NCBI RefSeq assembly: GCF_019263805.1
Contig: NZ_CP079195.1
Span: forward strand, 1,653,001-1,717,000
DNA: 64,000 nt
DNA from: Polaribacter sp. NJDZ03
Lineage (GTDB): Bacteria; Bacteroidota; Bacteroidia; Flavobacteriales; Flavobacteriaceae
Direction of reading: 5' to 3'
Shown here: positions 25,048 through 35,341 of the stretch, piece after piece
How the letters are laid out: every line of letters starts with the position of its first letter
How positions within the stretch are numbered: position 1 is the first letter of the stretch
Position numbers and translations under genes: made by a program
The notes under the pieces: generated by a model
Seen by the model: the letters and a program-made list of their open reading frames with translations, nothing else
Databases searched by the model: none
What the model was told of the DNA's origin: nothing

Positions 25048-25082
25048 ATTTTTAATCTATAGAAATTAGATAACAACAATAA

Positions 25083-26390
25083 ATGAAGACAGCAATACAT
25101 ATTTTTTGGTTTAGAAGAGATTTACGTTTAGATGATAATTGCGGATTGTATCATGCATTAAACTCCGGAAAAAAAGTACTACCAATTTTTATTTTTGACG
25201 AAGAAATTTTAAGTAAATTAAATAAAGAGGATGCTCGTGTTTCATTTATTCATCAAGAAATAGAGAATATTCATAAAAAATTAATAGGAGTAGGTAGCGT
25301 TTTAGAAGTTTATCACGGAAAACCTAAAGAAATTTTCAACTCTTTATCAGAAAAACATACCATTGATACCGTTTTTACAAATCATGATTATGAACCTTAT
25401 GCGATAAAAAGAGATTTAGATATTAAGGAATTTTCATCAACAAAAAACATCAATTTTGAAACCTATAAAGACCAAGTAATTTTTGAAAGAAATGAAATTG
25501 TAAAAAAAGATGGGACACCGTATAAAGTTTACACACCCTATTCTAAAAAATGGATAGAAGCGTTTCATTTTAAGGGAATTCAATTTTTTCCATCAGAAAC
25601 ATTGCTAGAGAATTTTATCAAAAGCGAAAATCAAGCTATTTTAAAATTAGAAGCCATTGGTTTTATAGAATCTACTATAAAAGTTACTTCATACAAAGTA
25701 ACATCTCAATTAATTGATACATATGAAGAAACTAGAAACTTCCCTGCAAAAGATAGTACCTCTAAATTAGGCACACATTTACGCTTTGGTACTGTTAGTA
25801 TTCGTAAAATGGTTGACGATGCATCTAAAAGCAACAACATTACTTTCTTAAAAGAATTAATTTGGCGTGAGTTTTTTATGCAGATTTTATGGCATTTTCC
25901 ACATACCGTTAAAGAGAGTTTTAAACCAAAATATGATAGAATTCTTTGGAGAAATAATGAGGAAGAATTTAAAGCTTGGTGTAACGGCGAAACAGGTTAT
26001 CCTTTAGTAGATGCAGGCATGAAAGAATTAAACCAAACAGGTTTTATGCACAACAGAATTAGAATGTTGGTAGGTAGTTTTCTTTGCAAACATTTATTAA
26101 TAGACTGGAGATGGGGAGAAGCCTATTTTGCAGAAAAACTACACGATTACGAACAAGCCAGCAACATAGGTAATTGGCAATGGGTTGCAGGTACAGGAGT
26201 GGATGCCTCGCCTTACTTTAGAATATTTAACCCAACTACTCAAATTAAAAAATTTGATAAAGATTTAAACTATATCAAAAAATGGGTTCCAGACTTTCAA
26301 GAACTTACATACCCTGCTCCTATTGTAGAACATAAATCTGCTAGAGAACGTTGTTTAACCACCTATAAAAAAGCTTTGGCAGATTTCTAA
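25083..26390 (+). CDS. Cryptochrome/deoxyribodipyrimidine photolyase family protein
   Basis: A 435-residue flavoprotein. The N-terminal Rossmann-like antenna domain begins IFWFRRDLRLDDNCGLYHAL. The C-terminal FAD domain contains the hallmark blocks LKELIWREFFMQILWHFP, NQTGFMHNRIRMLVGSFL and YEQASNIGNWQWVAGTGVDAS, with the conserved Trp residues of the electron-transfer chain and the Asn near the flavin. It either repairs UV-induced cyclobutane pyrimidine dimers using blue light or acts as a cryptochrome-like sensor; the motifs favour a CPD-photolyase-like or cryptochrome-DASH-related class. It closes the cluster that includes tspO and the peroxidase, followed by a terminator at 26529. Confidence 0.95.
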   Translation: MKTAIHIFWFRRDLRLDDNCGLYHALNSGKKVLPIFIFDEEILSKLNKEDARVSFIHQEIENIHKKLIGVGSVLEVYHGKPKEIFNSLSEKHTIDTVFTNHDYEPYAIKRDLDIKEFSSTKNINFETYKDQVIFERNEIVKKDGTPYKVYTPYSKKWIEAFHFKGIQFFPSETLLENFIKSENQAILKLEAIGFIESTIKVTSYKVTSQLIDTYEETRNFPAKDSTSKLGTHLRFGTVSIRKMVDDASKSNNITFLKELIWREFFMQILWHFPHTVKESFKPKYDRILWRNNEEEFKAWCNGETGYPLVDAGMKELNQTGFMHNRIRMLVGSFLCKHLLIDWRWGEAYFAEKLHDYEQASNIGNWQWVAGTGVDASPYFRIFNPTTQIKKFDKDLNYIKKWVPDFQELTYPAPIVEHKSARERCLTTYKKALADF

Positions 26391-26528
26391 CTTACGACAC
26401 ATATAGAAATTTTTAAAAAATTAAAAAATAGGAAAGCAACAAATAAAATAAATTAACGTTTCTAAAATATAGAATACGGAAATGATCATTCAATTTTCTT
26501 CTATTTTATGTAAAATTATTCTTGTTTT

Positions 26529-26558
26529 AAAGGCTTCAATGTAAATTGAAGCTTTTTT
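26529..26558 (+). terminator. Terminator of the photolyase cluster
   Basis: GCTTCAAT (26533-26540) pairs with ATTGAAGC (26545-26552) around a GTAA loop and is followed by six T. The 138 bp between the photolyase stop and this hairpin contain no gene. Confidence 0.8.
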
Positions 26559-26628
26559 ATTAAAAAAAAGTGAAATTTAATTTGGTAGTAACTAAAAATA
26601 GTCTTTAATTTGCGCTCTCAAAATAAAA

Positions 26629-26702
26629 GCCGATGTAGCTCAGCTGGCTAGAGCAGCTGATTTGTAATCAGCAGGTCGTGGGTTCGAGTCCCTCCATCGG
26701 CT
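26629..26702 (+). tRNA. tRNA-Thr (anticodon TGT)
   Basis: The acceptor GCCGATG (26629-26635) pairs with CATCGGC (26695-26701), discriminator T. The anticodon stem closes the loop TTTGTAA with anticodon TGT. The D arm AGCTCAGCTGGCTAGAGC and the T arm with GGTTCGAGTCC are standard. CCA is not encoded. Confidence 0.97.
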
Positions 26703-26711
26703 CAATTTATT

Positions 26712-26747
26712 AAAAAGTCTCAAAAATTATTTTTTGAGACTTTTTTT
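26712..26747 (+). terminator. Terminator of tRNA-Thr
   Basis: AAAAAGTCTCAAAAA (26712-26726) pairs with its inverse from 26730 around a TTA loop and is followed by T residues, 10 bp after the tRNA. The remaining 170 bp before udk show no feature. Confidence 0.88.
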
Positions 26748-26918
26748 ATGTAAAACCCTAAAAATCAGTCTAAATAATAATTTAATTTTTATTTTAAAAA
26801 ATGCAGCTAATTAAAAACAGCACTTTTTTAACAATAGGAACTATTTAAGATTAAATAAATCCTAAATATTTATAAATCTTTATTATTTTAGACAATTAAT
26901 TATCTTAATCATAATTAT

Positions 26919-27524
26919 ATGCTCATTATTGGAATTGCTGGAGGTACAGGAAGTGGAAAAACTACAGTTGTAAATCAAATTATTAAACAACTACCTACCG
27001 ATGAGGTTTGTGTAATATCTCAAGATTCGTATTACAACGAAACTGTAAACCTATCTTATGAAGAGAGAACAAAAATAAATTTTGATCATCCAAGAGCTAT
27101 CGATTTTGATTTGATTGTTAAGCATCTTAAAAAATTAAAATCAGGAAAAACAATAGAACAACCTGTTTATTCTTTCGTAACACACAACAGAACTACAGAT
27201 ACCATTAAAACACACCCAAGAAAAGTGGTTATTGTAGAAGGAATTTTAATTTTAAATAATGAAGCATTAAGAGATTTATTTGATATAAAGATATTTGTAC
27301 ATGCAGATACAGACGAACGCTTAATTAGAAGAATTAGAAGAGATATTACAGAAAGAGGAAGAGACATAGACGAAGTTTTAAACAGGTATCAAGATACTTT
27401 AAAACCAATGCACCTTCAATTTATTGAGCCAACTAAAAATTTTGCAGATATTATTATTCCTAATAACAAGCATAACACAGTTGCAATTGATGTAGTTAGA
27501 ACAGTAATTAACGATCGTTTATAA
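26919..27524 (+). CDS. udk: Uridine kinase
   Basis: A 201-residue P-loop kinase that phosphorylates uridine and cytidine in pyrimidine salvage. The Walker A motif GIAGGTGSGKTT is at the very N-terminus, followed by SQDSYYNE (substrate site), NFDHPRAIDFDL, the EGIL strand and the RRIRRDITERGRD lid segment. The length matches the family. It is the first gene of a tight run with the DivIC/FtsB-like gene (6 bp) and the methylmalonyl-CoA mutase genes, a common flavobacterial arrangement. Confidence 0.96.
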   Translation: MLIIGIAGGTGSGKTTVVNQIIKQLPTDEVCVISQDSYYNETVNLSYEERTKINFDHPRAIDFDLIVKHLKKLKSGKTIEQPVYSFVTHNRTTDTIKTHPRKVVIVEGILILNNEALRDLFDIKIFVHADTDERLIRRIRRDITERGRDIDEVLNRYQDTLKPMHLQFIEPTKNFADIIIPNNKHNTVAIDVVRTVINDRL

Positions 27525-27530
27525 TTTAGT

Positions 27531-27845
27531 ATGACTTTTAACAAATTTAAAAATAACAAGGCAGTAAAGATTCTAACAAATGTTTTTGTTTTAATCTTAA
27601 TTCCATTTTTAATTTGGATGTTCTTTTTTGACGAAAATTCTTATTTAGAACATAGAAAATTCGACAACGAAATTAAAGACTTAGAAAGTACAATTTCATT
27701 TTATCAAAAGAAAATAGCAGAAGACAAGGCTACCATAAAAAAACTTCAAGACTCTATTCAATTAGAACGATTTGCAAGAGAAAAGTATTTAATGAAAAAA
27801 GAAAATGAAGAAATTTATTTAATAGAATTTGATACCATAAAATAA
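27531..27845 (+). CDS. Septum formation initiator (FtsB/DivIC) family protein
   Basis: A 104-residue single-pass membrane protein: a short cytoplasmic tail, one membrane helix at about residues 15-32 (VFVLILIPFLIWMFFF), then a periplasmic coiled coil (about 42-80, EIKDLESTISFYQKKIAEDK) ending in FAREKYLMKKENEEIYLI, which matches the FtsB/DivIC C-terminal signature. Such proteins join FtsL and FtsQ in the divisome. It lies between udk (6 bp) and mutA (3 bp); the grouping with metabolic genes is co-transcription rather than common function. Confidence 0.88.
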   Translation: MTFNKFKNNKAVKILTNVFVLILIPFLIWMFFFDENSYLEHRKFDNEIKDLESTISFYQKKIAEDKATIKKLQDSIQLERFAREKYLMKKENEEIYLIEFDTIK

Positions 27846-27848
27846 GAA

Positions 27849-29207
27849 ATGAAAAATTCTCTTTTTGATGACTTTCTAAAAACTACACCCGCTGCTTGGA
27901 AAAATAAAATTCAAGTAGACTTAAAAGGTGCAGATTATAATGACACGTTGTTATGGAAAACTCAAGAAGGTATTGTTGTAAAACCATTTTACACACAAGA
28001 AGATAGATCTAGTCTTAAAACAGAAACTCCAAAAAAAGGATTTAATATTTGTGAAACTATTTTTGTTGGTGATGAAAAAATAGCAAATTTACTAGCTATA
28101 GACGCTTTAAAAAGAGGCGCAAATTCAGTTCAATTTATTGCTTATAAGAATTTTGATTATAGAAAACTACTTCTTAATATTGATGTAAAATCTATTTTCA
28201 TCTACTTTCAGTTTCATTTTTTAGAAGACACCTTTCAGCTAGAAGTTTCTAAATTTATAAATTCAGAAAAAACATATTTTCAAACTGATATAATCGGTAA
28301 CTTAGCGGAAACAGGTAATTGGTTTTTTAATTTAAAAGAAGATTTTATAAAGCTAGAGAGAATTCAGAAAAACACCACAAATTGTATTGTTGTTTCTGGA
28401 GATTTATATCAAAATTGTGGAGCAACAATTACACAACAACTCGCTTATACATTAGCGCATGCAAATGAGTATCTAAATAAGTTTGGAGGTACCGTTGCTG
28501 AAAAAATAAATTTCTCTTTTTCTGTAGGAAGCAATTATTTCTTTGAGATTGCAAAATTAAGAGCTTTTAGAATTTTATGGTCAACACTTATAAAAGAATA
28601 TGAAATTGAAGATTTAGAAGCTCATATTTTTGTGCAACCAAGTTTAAGAAACAAAACTATTTATGATTATAATGTAAACTTATTAAGAACAACATCAGAA
28701 TGTATGAGCGCTATTTTAGGCGGATCAAATACCATTTCTAATGTTTCTTACGATGCAATTTATCATAAATCTAACGAATTCGGAAATCGTATTTCTAGAA
28801 ATCAATTATTAATATTACAACAAGAAAGTTACTTAGCAGAAGCCCAGGGGTTTGCCGAAGGTTCTTATTATATAGAATCTATAACACAACAATTAGCAGA
28901 AAACGCATTAACTCTTTTTAAGCAAATAGAAAAAAGTGGCGGTTTTTTAAAACAATTAAAGAACGGCATCATTCAGAAAAAAATTAAAGAGAGTGCATTA
29001 AAAGAAGAAAATAGCTTTAAGGAAAAAGAAATTATACTTTTAGGTATAAATTTGCAACAAAATAAGGAAGATAAAATGCAACAAGATTTAGAGTTGTATC
29101 CTTTTGTTAAGCAAAGAAATATAAAAACACTAGTCCCCCCATTAACTAGAAAACGGCTTTCAGAATTATTAGAAAAGGATCGATTACATTCTGAAAAAAG
29201 TTTATAA
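27849..29207 (+). CDS. mutA: Methylmalonyl-CoA mutase small subunit
   Basis: A 452-residue homologue of the mutase TIM-barrel domain that lacks the B12-binding half in functional form, as expected for the beta (small) subunit. Recognisable segments include WKTQEGIVVKPFYT near the start, SVGSNYFFEIAKLRAFRILW in the middle, and TTSECMSAILGGSNTISNVS with RISRNQLLILQQESYLAEAQ, which parallel the large subunit. It forms the heterodimer with the product of 29546-31609, interconverting methylmalonyl-CoA and succinyl-CoA in propionate metabolism. It is 3 bp after the FtsB-like gene. Confidence 0.94.
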   Translation: MKNSLFDDFLKTTPAAWKNKIQVDLKGADYNDTLLWKTQEGIVVKPFYTQEDRSSLKTETPKKGFNICETIFVGDEKIANLLAIDALKRGANSVQFIAYKNFDYRKLLLNIDVKSIFIYFQFHFLEDTFQLEVSKFINSEKTYFQTDIIGNLAETGNWFFNLKEDFIKLERIQKNTTNCIVVSGDLYQNCGATITQQLAYTLAHANEYLNKFGGTVAEKINFSFSVGSNYFFEIAKLRAFRILWSTLIKEYEIEDLEAHIFVQPSLRNKTIYDYNVNLLRTTSECMSAILGGSNTISNVSYDAIYHKSNEFGNRISRNQLLILQQESYLAEAQGFAEGSYYIESITQQLAENALTLFKQIEKSGGFLKQLKNGIIQKKIKESALKEENSFKEKEIILLGINLQQNKEDKMQQDLELYPFVKQRNIKTLVPPLTRKRLSELLEKDRLHSEKSL

Positions 29208-29211
29208 TAAA

Positions 29212-29553
29212 ATGAAAATGGACAAAAACAAAGAAATTCTATTTAAACAGAAAAAACAAAATGAGTTAAAACTAGAGATTCAACAATTAAAAAAGAGACT
29301 TCCTACACTTATAATAGGATTTATTTTTTTCGTTGCAGTCAGTCTTTATTTTTTAGAAGACAAGTTTTATCATTTTTTTGGAAACAGTGTCAACTTTATA
29401 TTTAGTACTGTTATGCTATTGTGCGTATTTTCTTTAGCTTTTATCCTAAAGAGTTATATTCAAATTAAGAAAAGACAAAAAAAAGTAAAAAATATTGGAG
29501 TTGAATTGTATAAATTAATGAAACTAGACGAGGGCCTCCCTAAAAATGAGTAG
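29212..29553 (+). CDS. Small two-helix membrane protein between mutA and mutB
   Basis: A 113-residue protein (111 from the second Met) with a lysine-rich start, two predicted membrane helices (about 30-50, [19 protein letters not shown], and about 62-82, [18 protein letters not shown]) and a basic C-terminal tail. I do not recognise a family. It begins 4 bp after mutA and its last 8 bp overlap the large-subunit gene in another frame, so it is translationally embedded in the mutase operon. Nothing ties it to the mutase reaction. Confidence 0.75.
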   Translation: MKMDKNKEILFKQKKQNELKLEIQQLKKRLPTLIIGFIFFVAVSLYFLEDKFYHFFGNSVNFIFSTVMLLCVFSLAFILKSYIQIKKRQKKVKNIGVELYKLMKLDEGLPKNE

Positions 29554-31609
29554 AAAAGAATTACAACATATAAAACTCAAAAACTCAGATAAAAACACAA
29601 AACCTTCTTTTATACAAGAAGGTTTTGTAGCTGGTATTGCTCCAAATTTAAGAGGTCCATATGCTACTATGTATGTTAGAAGACCTTGGACTATTAGACA
29701 ATATGCGGGTTTTTCTACTGCAGAAGAAAGCAATTCTTTTTACAGAAGAAATTTAAAAGCTGGCCAGAAAGGACTGTCTATAGCTTTTGATTTAGCTACT
29801 CATAGGGGGTATGATTCCGATCATGAACGAGTACAAGGAGATGTTGGTAAAGCTGGTGTTGCGATCGATTCTGTAGAAGACATGAAGATTTTATTTGACC
29901 AAATTCCGTTAGATAAAATGTCTGTTTCCATGACTATGAATGGTGCTGTTTTACCCATTTTAGCTTTTTATATTGTTGCCGCAGAAGAACAAGGTGTTTC
30001 TTTAGAACAATTATCTGGTACTATCCAAAATGATATTCTAAAAGAGTTTATGGTTAGAAATACATACATCTACCCTCCTGCTCCATCTATGAAAATTATT
30101 GCAGATATTTTTAAATTTACAAGCAGTAAAATGCCAAAATTTAATTCTATATCTATTTCTGGTTACCACATGCAAGAAGCAGGTGCTACTGCAGAAATAG
30201 AATTAGCGTATACCCTTGCAGATGGTTTAGAATATATAAGAAAAGGAATTGAAGTAGGCATGGAAATAGATGCTTTTGCTCCTAGATTATCTTTTTTCTG
30301 GGCAATTGGTATGGATCATTTTACAGAAATTGCAAAATTACGAGCTGCAAGAATGTTATGGGCAAAAATTGTAAAACAATTTAATCCTAAAAATCCAAAA
30401 TCTTTAGCCTTAAGAACGCATTGCCAAACTAGTGGTTGGTCTTTAACCGCACAAGACCCTTTTAACAATGTTGCCAGAACAACTATTGAGGCAATGGCTG
30501 CCGCTTTTGGTGGCACACAAAGTTTACACACAAATGCTTTAGATGAAGCTATTGCTTTACCTACAGATTTTTCTGCAAGAATTGCAAGAAACACACAAAT
30601 ATATTTACAACAAGAAACACATATAACAAAAACAGTAGATCCTTGGGCAGGAAGTTATCATGTAGAAAAACTAACAGAAGATATAACCAACAATGCTTGG
30701 AAATTAATTTGTGAGATTGAAGAACTTGGCGGCATGACAAAGGCCATTGAAAAGGGAATTCCTAAAATGCGTATTGAAGAAGCTGCAGCTATAAAACAAG
30801 CTAAAATAGATGGCGAAAGAGATGTAATTGTAGGGGTTAATAAATACCAGTTAAAAAAAGAAGATCCTTTACATATTTTAGAAGTTGATAATGAAGCTGT
30901 ACGAAGTTCTCAAATTAAAAGATTAAACCATTTAAAAACTACTAGAAACAACACTGCAGTTAAAACGTCTTTAGAAGCGTTAACAGAAGCTGCAAAATCA
31001 GGAAAAGAAAACCTATTAGATTTAGCTGTAAAAGCAGCTAAAAACAGAGCAACTTTAGGAGAAATTTCTGATGCTTTAGAAATCGTTTTTGGAAGACACA
31101 AAGCAGTTCATAAAACAATTTCTGGGGTATATAGTAAAGAAATAAAAGACGATAAACTTTATAACAGAGCTGCAGAATTATCTGATAAATTTGCAGAGTT
31201 AGACGGAAGACGTCCAAGAATTATGATTGCCAAACTAGGGCAAGATGGTCATGACAGAGGCGCAAAAGTGGTGGCTACTGGTTATGCCGATTTAGGTTTT
31301 GATGTAGACATTGGTCCACTATTTCAAACACCAAAAGAAGCCACAAAACAAGCCATAGAAAATGATGTTCATATTTTAGGAATATCTTCTTTAGCGGCAG
31401 GTCATAAAACATTAGTTCCGCAAGTTATTGCAGAACTAAAAAAATACGGACGAGAAGACATTATGGTTATTGTTGGCGGTGTAATACCTCCTCAAGATTA
31501 TCCATTTTTATTGGATGCTGGTGCCGCTGGCATCTTTGGTCCAGGAACAAAAATTGCACAAGCTGCCATTGACTTACTCACTATTTTAATTGATAGCACA
31601 TCAGAATAA
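29546..31609 (+). CDS. scpA: Methylmalonyl-CoA mutase large subunit
   Basis: The 687-residue catalytic subunit. The N-terminal TIM barrel contains [20 protein letters not shown] and [19 protein letters not shown]. The C-terminal cobalamin domain carries [11 protein letters not shown] (Asp567, His569, Gly572), where His is the lower ligand of B12, then SLAAGHKTL and VGGVIPPQD. It rearranges methylmalonyl-CoA and succinyl-CoA using adenosylcobalamin. It overlaps the small membrane protein gene by 8 bp and ends the operon; the next gene is convergent, 11 bp away. Confidence 0.97.
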   Translation: MSRKELQHIKLKNSDKNTKPSFIQEGFVAGIAPNLRGPYATMYVRRPWTIRQYAGFSTAEESNSFYRRNLKAGQKGLSIAFDLATHRGYDSDHERVQGDVGKAGVAIDSVEDMKILFDQIPLDKMSVSMTMNGAVLPILAFYIVAAEEQGVSLEQLSGTIQNDILKEFMVRNTYIYPPAPSMKIIADIFKFTSSKMPKFNSISISGYHMQEAGATAEIELAYTLADGLEYIRKGIEVGMEIDAFAPRLSFFWAIGMDHFTEIAKLRAARMLWAKIVKQFNPKNPKSLALRTHCQTSGWSLTAQDPFNNVARTTIEAMAAAFGGTQSLHTNALDEAIALPTDFSARIARNTQIYLQQETHITKTVDPWAGSYHVEKLTEDITNNAWKLICEIEELGGMTKAIEKGIPKMRIEEAAAIKQAKIDGERDVIVGVNKYQLKKEDPLHILEVDNEAVRSSQIKRLNHLKTTRNNTAVKTSLEALTEAAKSGKENLLDLAVKAAKNRATLGEISDALEIVFGRHKAVHKTISGVYSKEIKDDKLYNRAAELSDKFAELDGRRPRIMIAKLGQDGHDRGAKVVATGYADLGFDVDIGPLFQTPKEATKQAIENDVHILGISSLAAGHKTLVPQVIAELKKYGREDIMVIVGGVIPPQDYPFLLDAGAAGIFGPGTKIAQAAIDLLTILIDSTSE

Positions 31610-31620
31610 AAAGATACTTT

Positions 31621-31950
31621 TTACATAAATACATTTTCTTTATTTGATACATTTTCTTTTGGAATCTCGTTAAAGAACTCAGCAGCTTCAGTACTCGAGG
31701 CTCCTCCATAAGATGCTAAAAAAGTTCCTTTAAAATCATCTTTTGTTACAACAATATATAATATAGACATATCTGCAGGGTTACTCATTCCTTCAAACCG
31801 ATGTTCTGCAACAATAAAAATCTCAGTAGGTTTGTATGTACTTTTTGTTTTGTTATCAATTAGTATCCCATCCACAACTCTATAATTACTGGTGTATCCT
31901 TTTTCTTCGTATTTCTTAATAATTTCTAATTCGTTTTTATCTGTATTCAT
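31621..31950 (-). CDS. Conserved small protein of unknown function
   Basis: A 109-residue soluble protein without signal peptide or membrane helix. It has the look of a small alpha/beta domain: an N-terminal helix (ELEIIKKYEEKGYTSNYRVV), strands around ILIDNKTKSTYKPTEIFIVAEHRFEG, then MSILYIVVTKDDFKGTFLAS. Close relatives in flavobacteria are, from memory, sometimes labelled phosphoribosylpyrophosphate synthetase, but none of that enzyme's motifs is present and the length is wrong. It is monocistronic and convergent with scpA. Confidence 0.75.
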   Translation of the reverse strand: MNTDKNELEIIKKYEEKGYTSNYRVVDGILIDNKTKSTYKPTEIFIVAEHRFEGMSNPADMSILYIVVTKDDFKGTFLASYGGASSTEAAEFFNEIPKENVSNKENVFM

Positions 31951-32125
31951 TTTATTTCTAATTTAAGTTCATCACAAAATAATAACATTTATGAATAAAG
32001 AGGTATTGCAAACAATTTAGATGTTAACTCAAACCAAATTTTAAAAACTCTAATGCACTCCTTTTTCTATGATACGAGTTAATCTAATACTTACATAAAC
32101 TTGATCTTTGTATAAAAACAAAATC

Positions 32126-33649
32126 ATGGCAACCTTAGGAAATATTATTAAAGGAATCATCAATTTAACAGATACACTTTCATCTGAAACAAACCACATC
32201 GAAGCTCAAAAAGAGGTTTTAAAAAACTTATTGGAAACAGCTAAAGAAACTCAATTTGGTGAAGCTTATAATTTTGAATCCATTCTTTTAAGTGATGACT
32301 TACAAACTTCCTTTGCTGATGAAGTTCCTTATTTTGACTATAACTCCTTAAACGAAAAATGGTGGTACAAAATTCATAATGGTGAAGAAAATGTAACTTG
32401 GATTGGAAGTCCGTCTTATTTTGCTCTAAGTTCTGGTACCACCGGAAAAACGAGTAAAAGAATTCCGGTTACTGATGAAATGATTGCTGCTATAAAAAGT
32501 TCTGGAATTAAACAAGTTACTTCTTTAAATAACTTTGATTTGCCTGTAGATTTCTTCGAAAAAGATATTATGATGTTAGGTAGTTCTACAGACTTAGATG
32601 AAAAGGAAGATCATTTTGAGGGAGAAATAAGTGGAATTAGTGCTAGTAATATTCCTTTTTGGTTTAAAGGTTATTATAAGCCTGGAGAAGAAATTGCAAA
32701 GATTGAAGATTGGGACGAGCGTGTACAACATATTGCAGAAAATGCAAAATCTTGGGATATTGGTGCTTTAAGCGGAATACCTTCTTGGATAGAATTAATG
32801 ATGCAGAAAGTTATTGATTTTCATCATTTAGAAAACATTCATGAAATTTGGCCAAATTTACAAGTGTATACTTCTGGTGGCGTTGCTTTTAGTCCTTATG
32901 AAAAAAGTTTTAAAGCTTTATTAGGGAAACCCGTTACGGTTATAGATACTTATTTGGCTTCCGAAGGATATATTGCGACACAAGTAAGACCTGAAACTGA
33001 TGCAATGCAGTTAAATACTGAAAATGGTATTTATTTTGAGTTTGTACCCATGAATCCAGATTATATAAATGAAGATGGATCTATCAAACAAAATGCACCT
33101 TCTTTAACTTTAGAACAAGTTGAAACAGACACCGATTATATATTAATTATAAGTACCGTTAGTGGTGCTTGGCGTTATTTAATTGGTGATACAATTGAAT
33201 TTACTGATGTAGAAAAAGCAGAAATTAAAATTACAGGTCGTACAAAATTCTTTTTAAATACTGTTGGTTCTCAATTATCCGTCAATAAAATGGATGATGC
33301 GATAAACCATATAGAAGAAAAATTTTCAACAACAATTACAGAATATACCATTTGTGCAAAACGGTTTAAAGATGGTGAGTTTTATCATTCTTGGTATTTA
33401 GGTTCCGATCTAAAAGGTGATAATGATAAAATTGCAACAGCTTTAGATGATTTTCTAAAAGAAGCAAATAATAATTATAAAGTTGCAAGAAGTAAAGCCT
33501 TAAAAGGTGTAAAGGTTGCCATAATTCCTGTTGAAAAATTTCATGATTGGAATGATAATAACAAGAAAAAAGGTGGACAAGTAAAAATGGAGCGTGTAAT
33601 GAAAGAAGAAAAGTTTGCCGATTGGGAAAATTTTGTTCAAAAAGCATAA
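32126..33649 (+). CDS. GH3-family adenylate-forming enzyme
   Basis: From the ATG at 32126 the product has 507 residues (an upstream TTG at 32108 is unlikely). It belongs to the GH3 auxin-responsive-promoter family, which in plants conjugates amino acids to jasmonate or auxin via acyl-adenylates. The nucleotide-binding loop is FALSSGTTGKTSKRIP (about residues 103-118), followed by LQVYTSGGVAFSPYE and YLASEGYIATQ, and by a C-terminal domain with TGRTKFFLNTVGSQLSV. The bacterial substrate is unknown. It is 38 bp upstream of the acetolactate-synthase-like gene, whose longest open frame even overlaps its end. Confidence 0.9.
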   Translation: MATLGNIIKGIINLTDTLSSETNHIEAQKEVLKNLLETAKETQFGEAYNFESILLSDDLQTSFADEVPYFDYNSLNEKWWYKIHNGEENVTWIGSPSYFALSSGTTGKTSKRIPVTDEMIAAIKSSGIKQVTSLNNFDLPVDFFEKDIMMLGSSTDLDEKEDHFEGEISGISASNIPFWFKGYYKPGEEIAKIEDWDERVQHIAENAKSWDIGALSGIPSWIELMMQKVIDFHHLENIHEIWPNLQVYTSGGVAFSPYEKSFKALLGKPVTVIDTYLASEGYIATQVRPETDAMQLNTENGIYFEFVPMNPDYINEDGSIKQNAPSLTLEQVETDTDYILIISTVSGAWRYLIGDTIEFTDVEKAEIKITGRTKFFLNTVGSQLSVNKMDDAINHIEEKFSTTITEYTICAKRFKDGEFYHSWYLGSDLKGDNDKIATALDDFLKEANNNYKVARSKALKGVKVAIIPVEKFHDWNDNNKKKGGQVKMERVMKEEKFADWENFVQKA

Positions 33650-33687
33650 TTCAAAAAAAACTAAAATTAACTTTTAAACTTACTAAA

Positions 33688-35337
33688 ATGAAAACTTCAG
33701 ATATAATTATAAAATCTTTAGAGAATGAAGGCGTAGCATATATATTTGGCTTACCTGGTGAAGAAAATTTAGACGTGTTAGAATCCATCAGAAAATCTAA
33801 TAAAATAAAACTAATATTAACTAGGCATGAACAAGGTGCCGGATTTATGGCAGCAACCTATGGTCGATTAACCGGTAAACCAGGAGTTTGCATGTCTACT
33901 TTAGGACCCGGTGCAACCAATTTAATGACGCCTGCTGCTTATGCGCAATTAGGTGCAATGCCAATGGTAATGTTAACGGGACAAAAACCGATAAAAGAAA
34001 GCAAACAAGGTAAATTTCAAATTGTAGACATTTTAGAGATGATGCAACCGCTTACAAAGTTTTCTAAACAAATAACCTATGGCAAGAATGCTAGTGCTAT
34101 AATTAGAGAAGCATTTAGAGTTTCTCAAGAAGAAAGACCTGGTGCAGTGCATATAGAAATTCCGGAAGATGTTTCTAAAGAAGTCGTACAGAATCCACAG
34201 TATTTTAATGTGAATAAGTCCAAAATTCCTTCTGCAAATACAAACTCCATCTTAGAAGCAAAAGAAATGATTCTTTCAGCAAAAAAACCGTTATTATTAA
34301 TTGGTGCTGGTGCAAATAGAAAAAGAGCCAGTAAAGCTTTAACTAATTTTGTAGATCAATTAGAAATTCCTTTTTTTAACACACAAATGGGTAAAGGAAT
34401 TATTGATGAAAGAAATCCGCTTTATTTAGGAACTGCCGCTCTATCTTCTAACGATTTTTTACATGAAGCCATAGAAGCAGCAGATTTAATTATAAATGTT
34501 GGTCATGATACCATAGAAAAACCACCATTTGTTATGAATGCCGATGACAACAGAAAAGTGATTCACATTAACTTTTTTGCAGCAGAAGTTCATGAAGTTT
34601 ATTTTCCGCAGTTAAATGTAATTGGAGATATTGCAACAAGTATACATCAATTAACAAAAGAGCTAGCATCGAATGCAAAAAAATGGAATATAGATTTTTT
34701 TATAAAAGTAAAAGAGAATGTATTGCGTCATTTATCTAAATATGAAGAAGACAATCGCTTCCCAATACTACCTCAGCGTTTAGTAAAAATTACAAGGAAT
34801 ATTTTACCCGAAGACGGAATTGTAACACTAGACAACGGAATTTATAAGATATGGTTTGCCAGAAATTACCCTGCTTATGCACAAAACACCTTACTTTTAG
34901 ACAATGCTTTGGCAACAATGGGTGCCGGTTTTCCTTCGGCAATTATGACAAAAGAATTATATCTTAATAAAAAAGTTATTTCTGTAAATGGTGATGGTGG
35001 TTTTATGATGAATTCGCAAGAATTAGAAACTGCTGTTCGAATGGATTTAGATTTGGTAATTATTATTTTAAATGATAATGCCTACGGAATGATTGAATGG
35101 AAACAAGAAGGAGAAGGATTCCCTAAATTTGGACTAGAATATAACAACCCAGATTTTGTAAAATATGCAGAAAGTTTTGGAGCTATAGGGCACAGACCAA
35201 AATCTGTATTAGAATTCGAAGAAATTTTAACAAAAACATTAAGCTTAAAAGGAGTACATGTAATTGATTTAGCCGTAGATTATTCTCTAAATCATGAAAT
35301 ATTAAATGTATTACTAAGTAAAAATTCTAAAAAATAA
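33688..35337 (+). CDS. Acetolactate synthase-like TPP-dependent enzyme
   Basis: From the ATG at 33688 the product has 549 residues; longer frames begin inside the preceding gene. The catalytic Glu of the TPP enzymes is Glu48 (TRHEQGAGFMAATYGR), the FAD/central domain follows, and the TPP-binding motif is GDGGFMMNSQELETAVRMDL with NDNAYGMIEW. It resembles acetolactate synthase large subunits, which condense two pyruvates. There is no regulatory (small) subunit gene nearby and no ilv cluster, so a catabolic role or a different 2-ketoacid is possible. It is 4 bp before the aldehyde dehydrogenase gene, implying joint function. Confidence 0.88.
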   Translation: MKTSDIIIKSLENEGVAYIFGLPGEENLDVLESIRKSNKIKLILTRHEQGAGFMAATYGRLTGKPGVCMSTLGPGATNLMTPAAYAQLGAMPMVMLTGQKPIKESKQGKFQIVDILEMMQPLTKFSKQITYGKNASAIIREAFRVSQEERPGAVHIEIPEDVSKEVVQNPQYFNVNKSKIPSANTNSILEAKEMILSAKKPLLLIGAGANRKRASKALTNFVDQLEIPFFNTQMGKGIIDERNPLYLGTAALSSNDFLHEAIEAADLIINVGHDTIEKPPFVMNADDNRKVIHINFFAAEVHEVYFPQLNVIGDIATSIHQLTKELASNAKKWNIDFFIKVKENVLRHLSKYEEDNRFPILPQRLVKITRNILPEDGIVTLDNGIYKIWFARNYPAYAQNTLLLDNALATMGAGFPSAIMTKELYLNKKVISVNGDGGFMMNSQELETAVRMDLDLVIIILNDNAYGMIEWKQEGEGFPKFGLEYNNPDFVKYAESFGAIGHRPKSVLEFEEILTKTLSLKGVHVIDLAVDYSLNHEILNVLLSKNSKK

Positions 35338-35341
35338 AATT

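Noticed and set aside
33366..33647. Leu/His-rich antisense frame over the GH3-like gene
   Set aside because: The composition is an artefact of reading the complement of Lys/Asp/Asn-rich codons.
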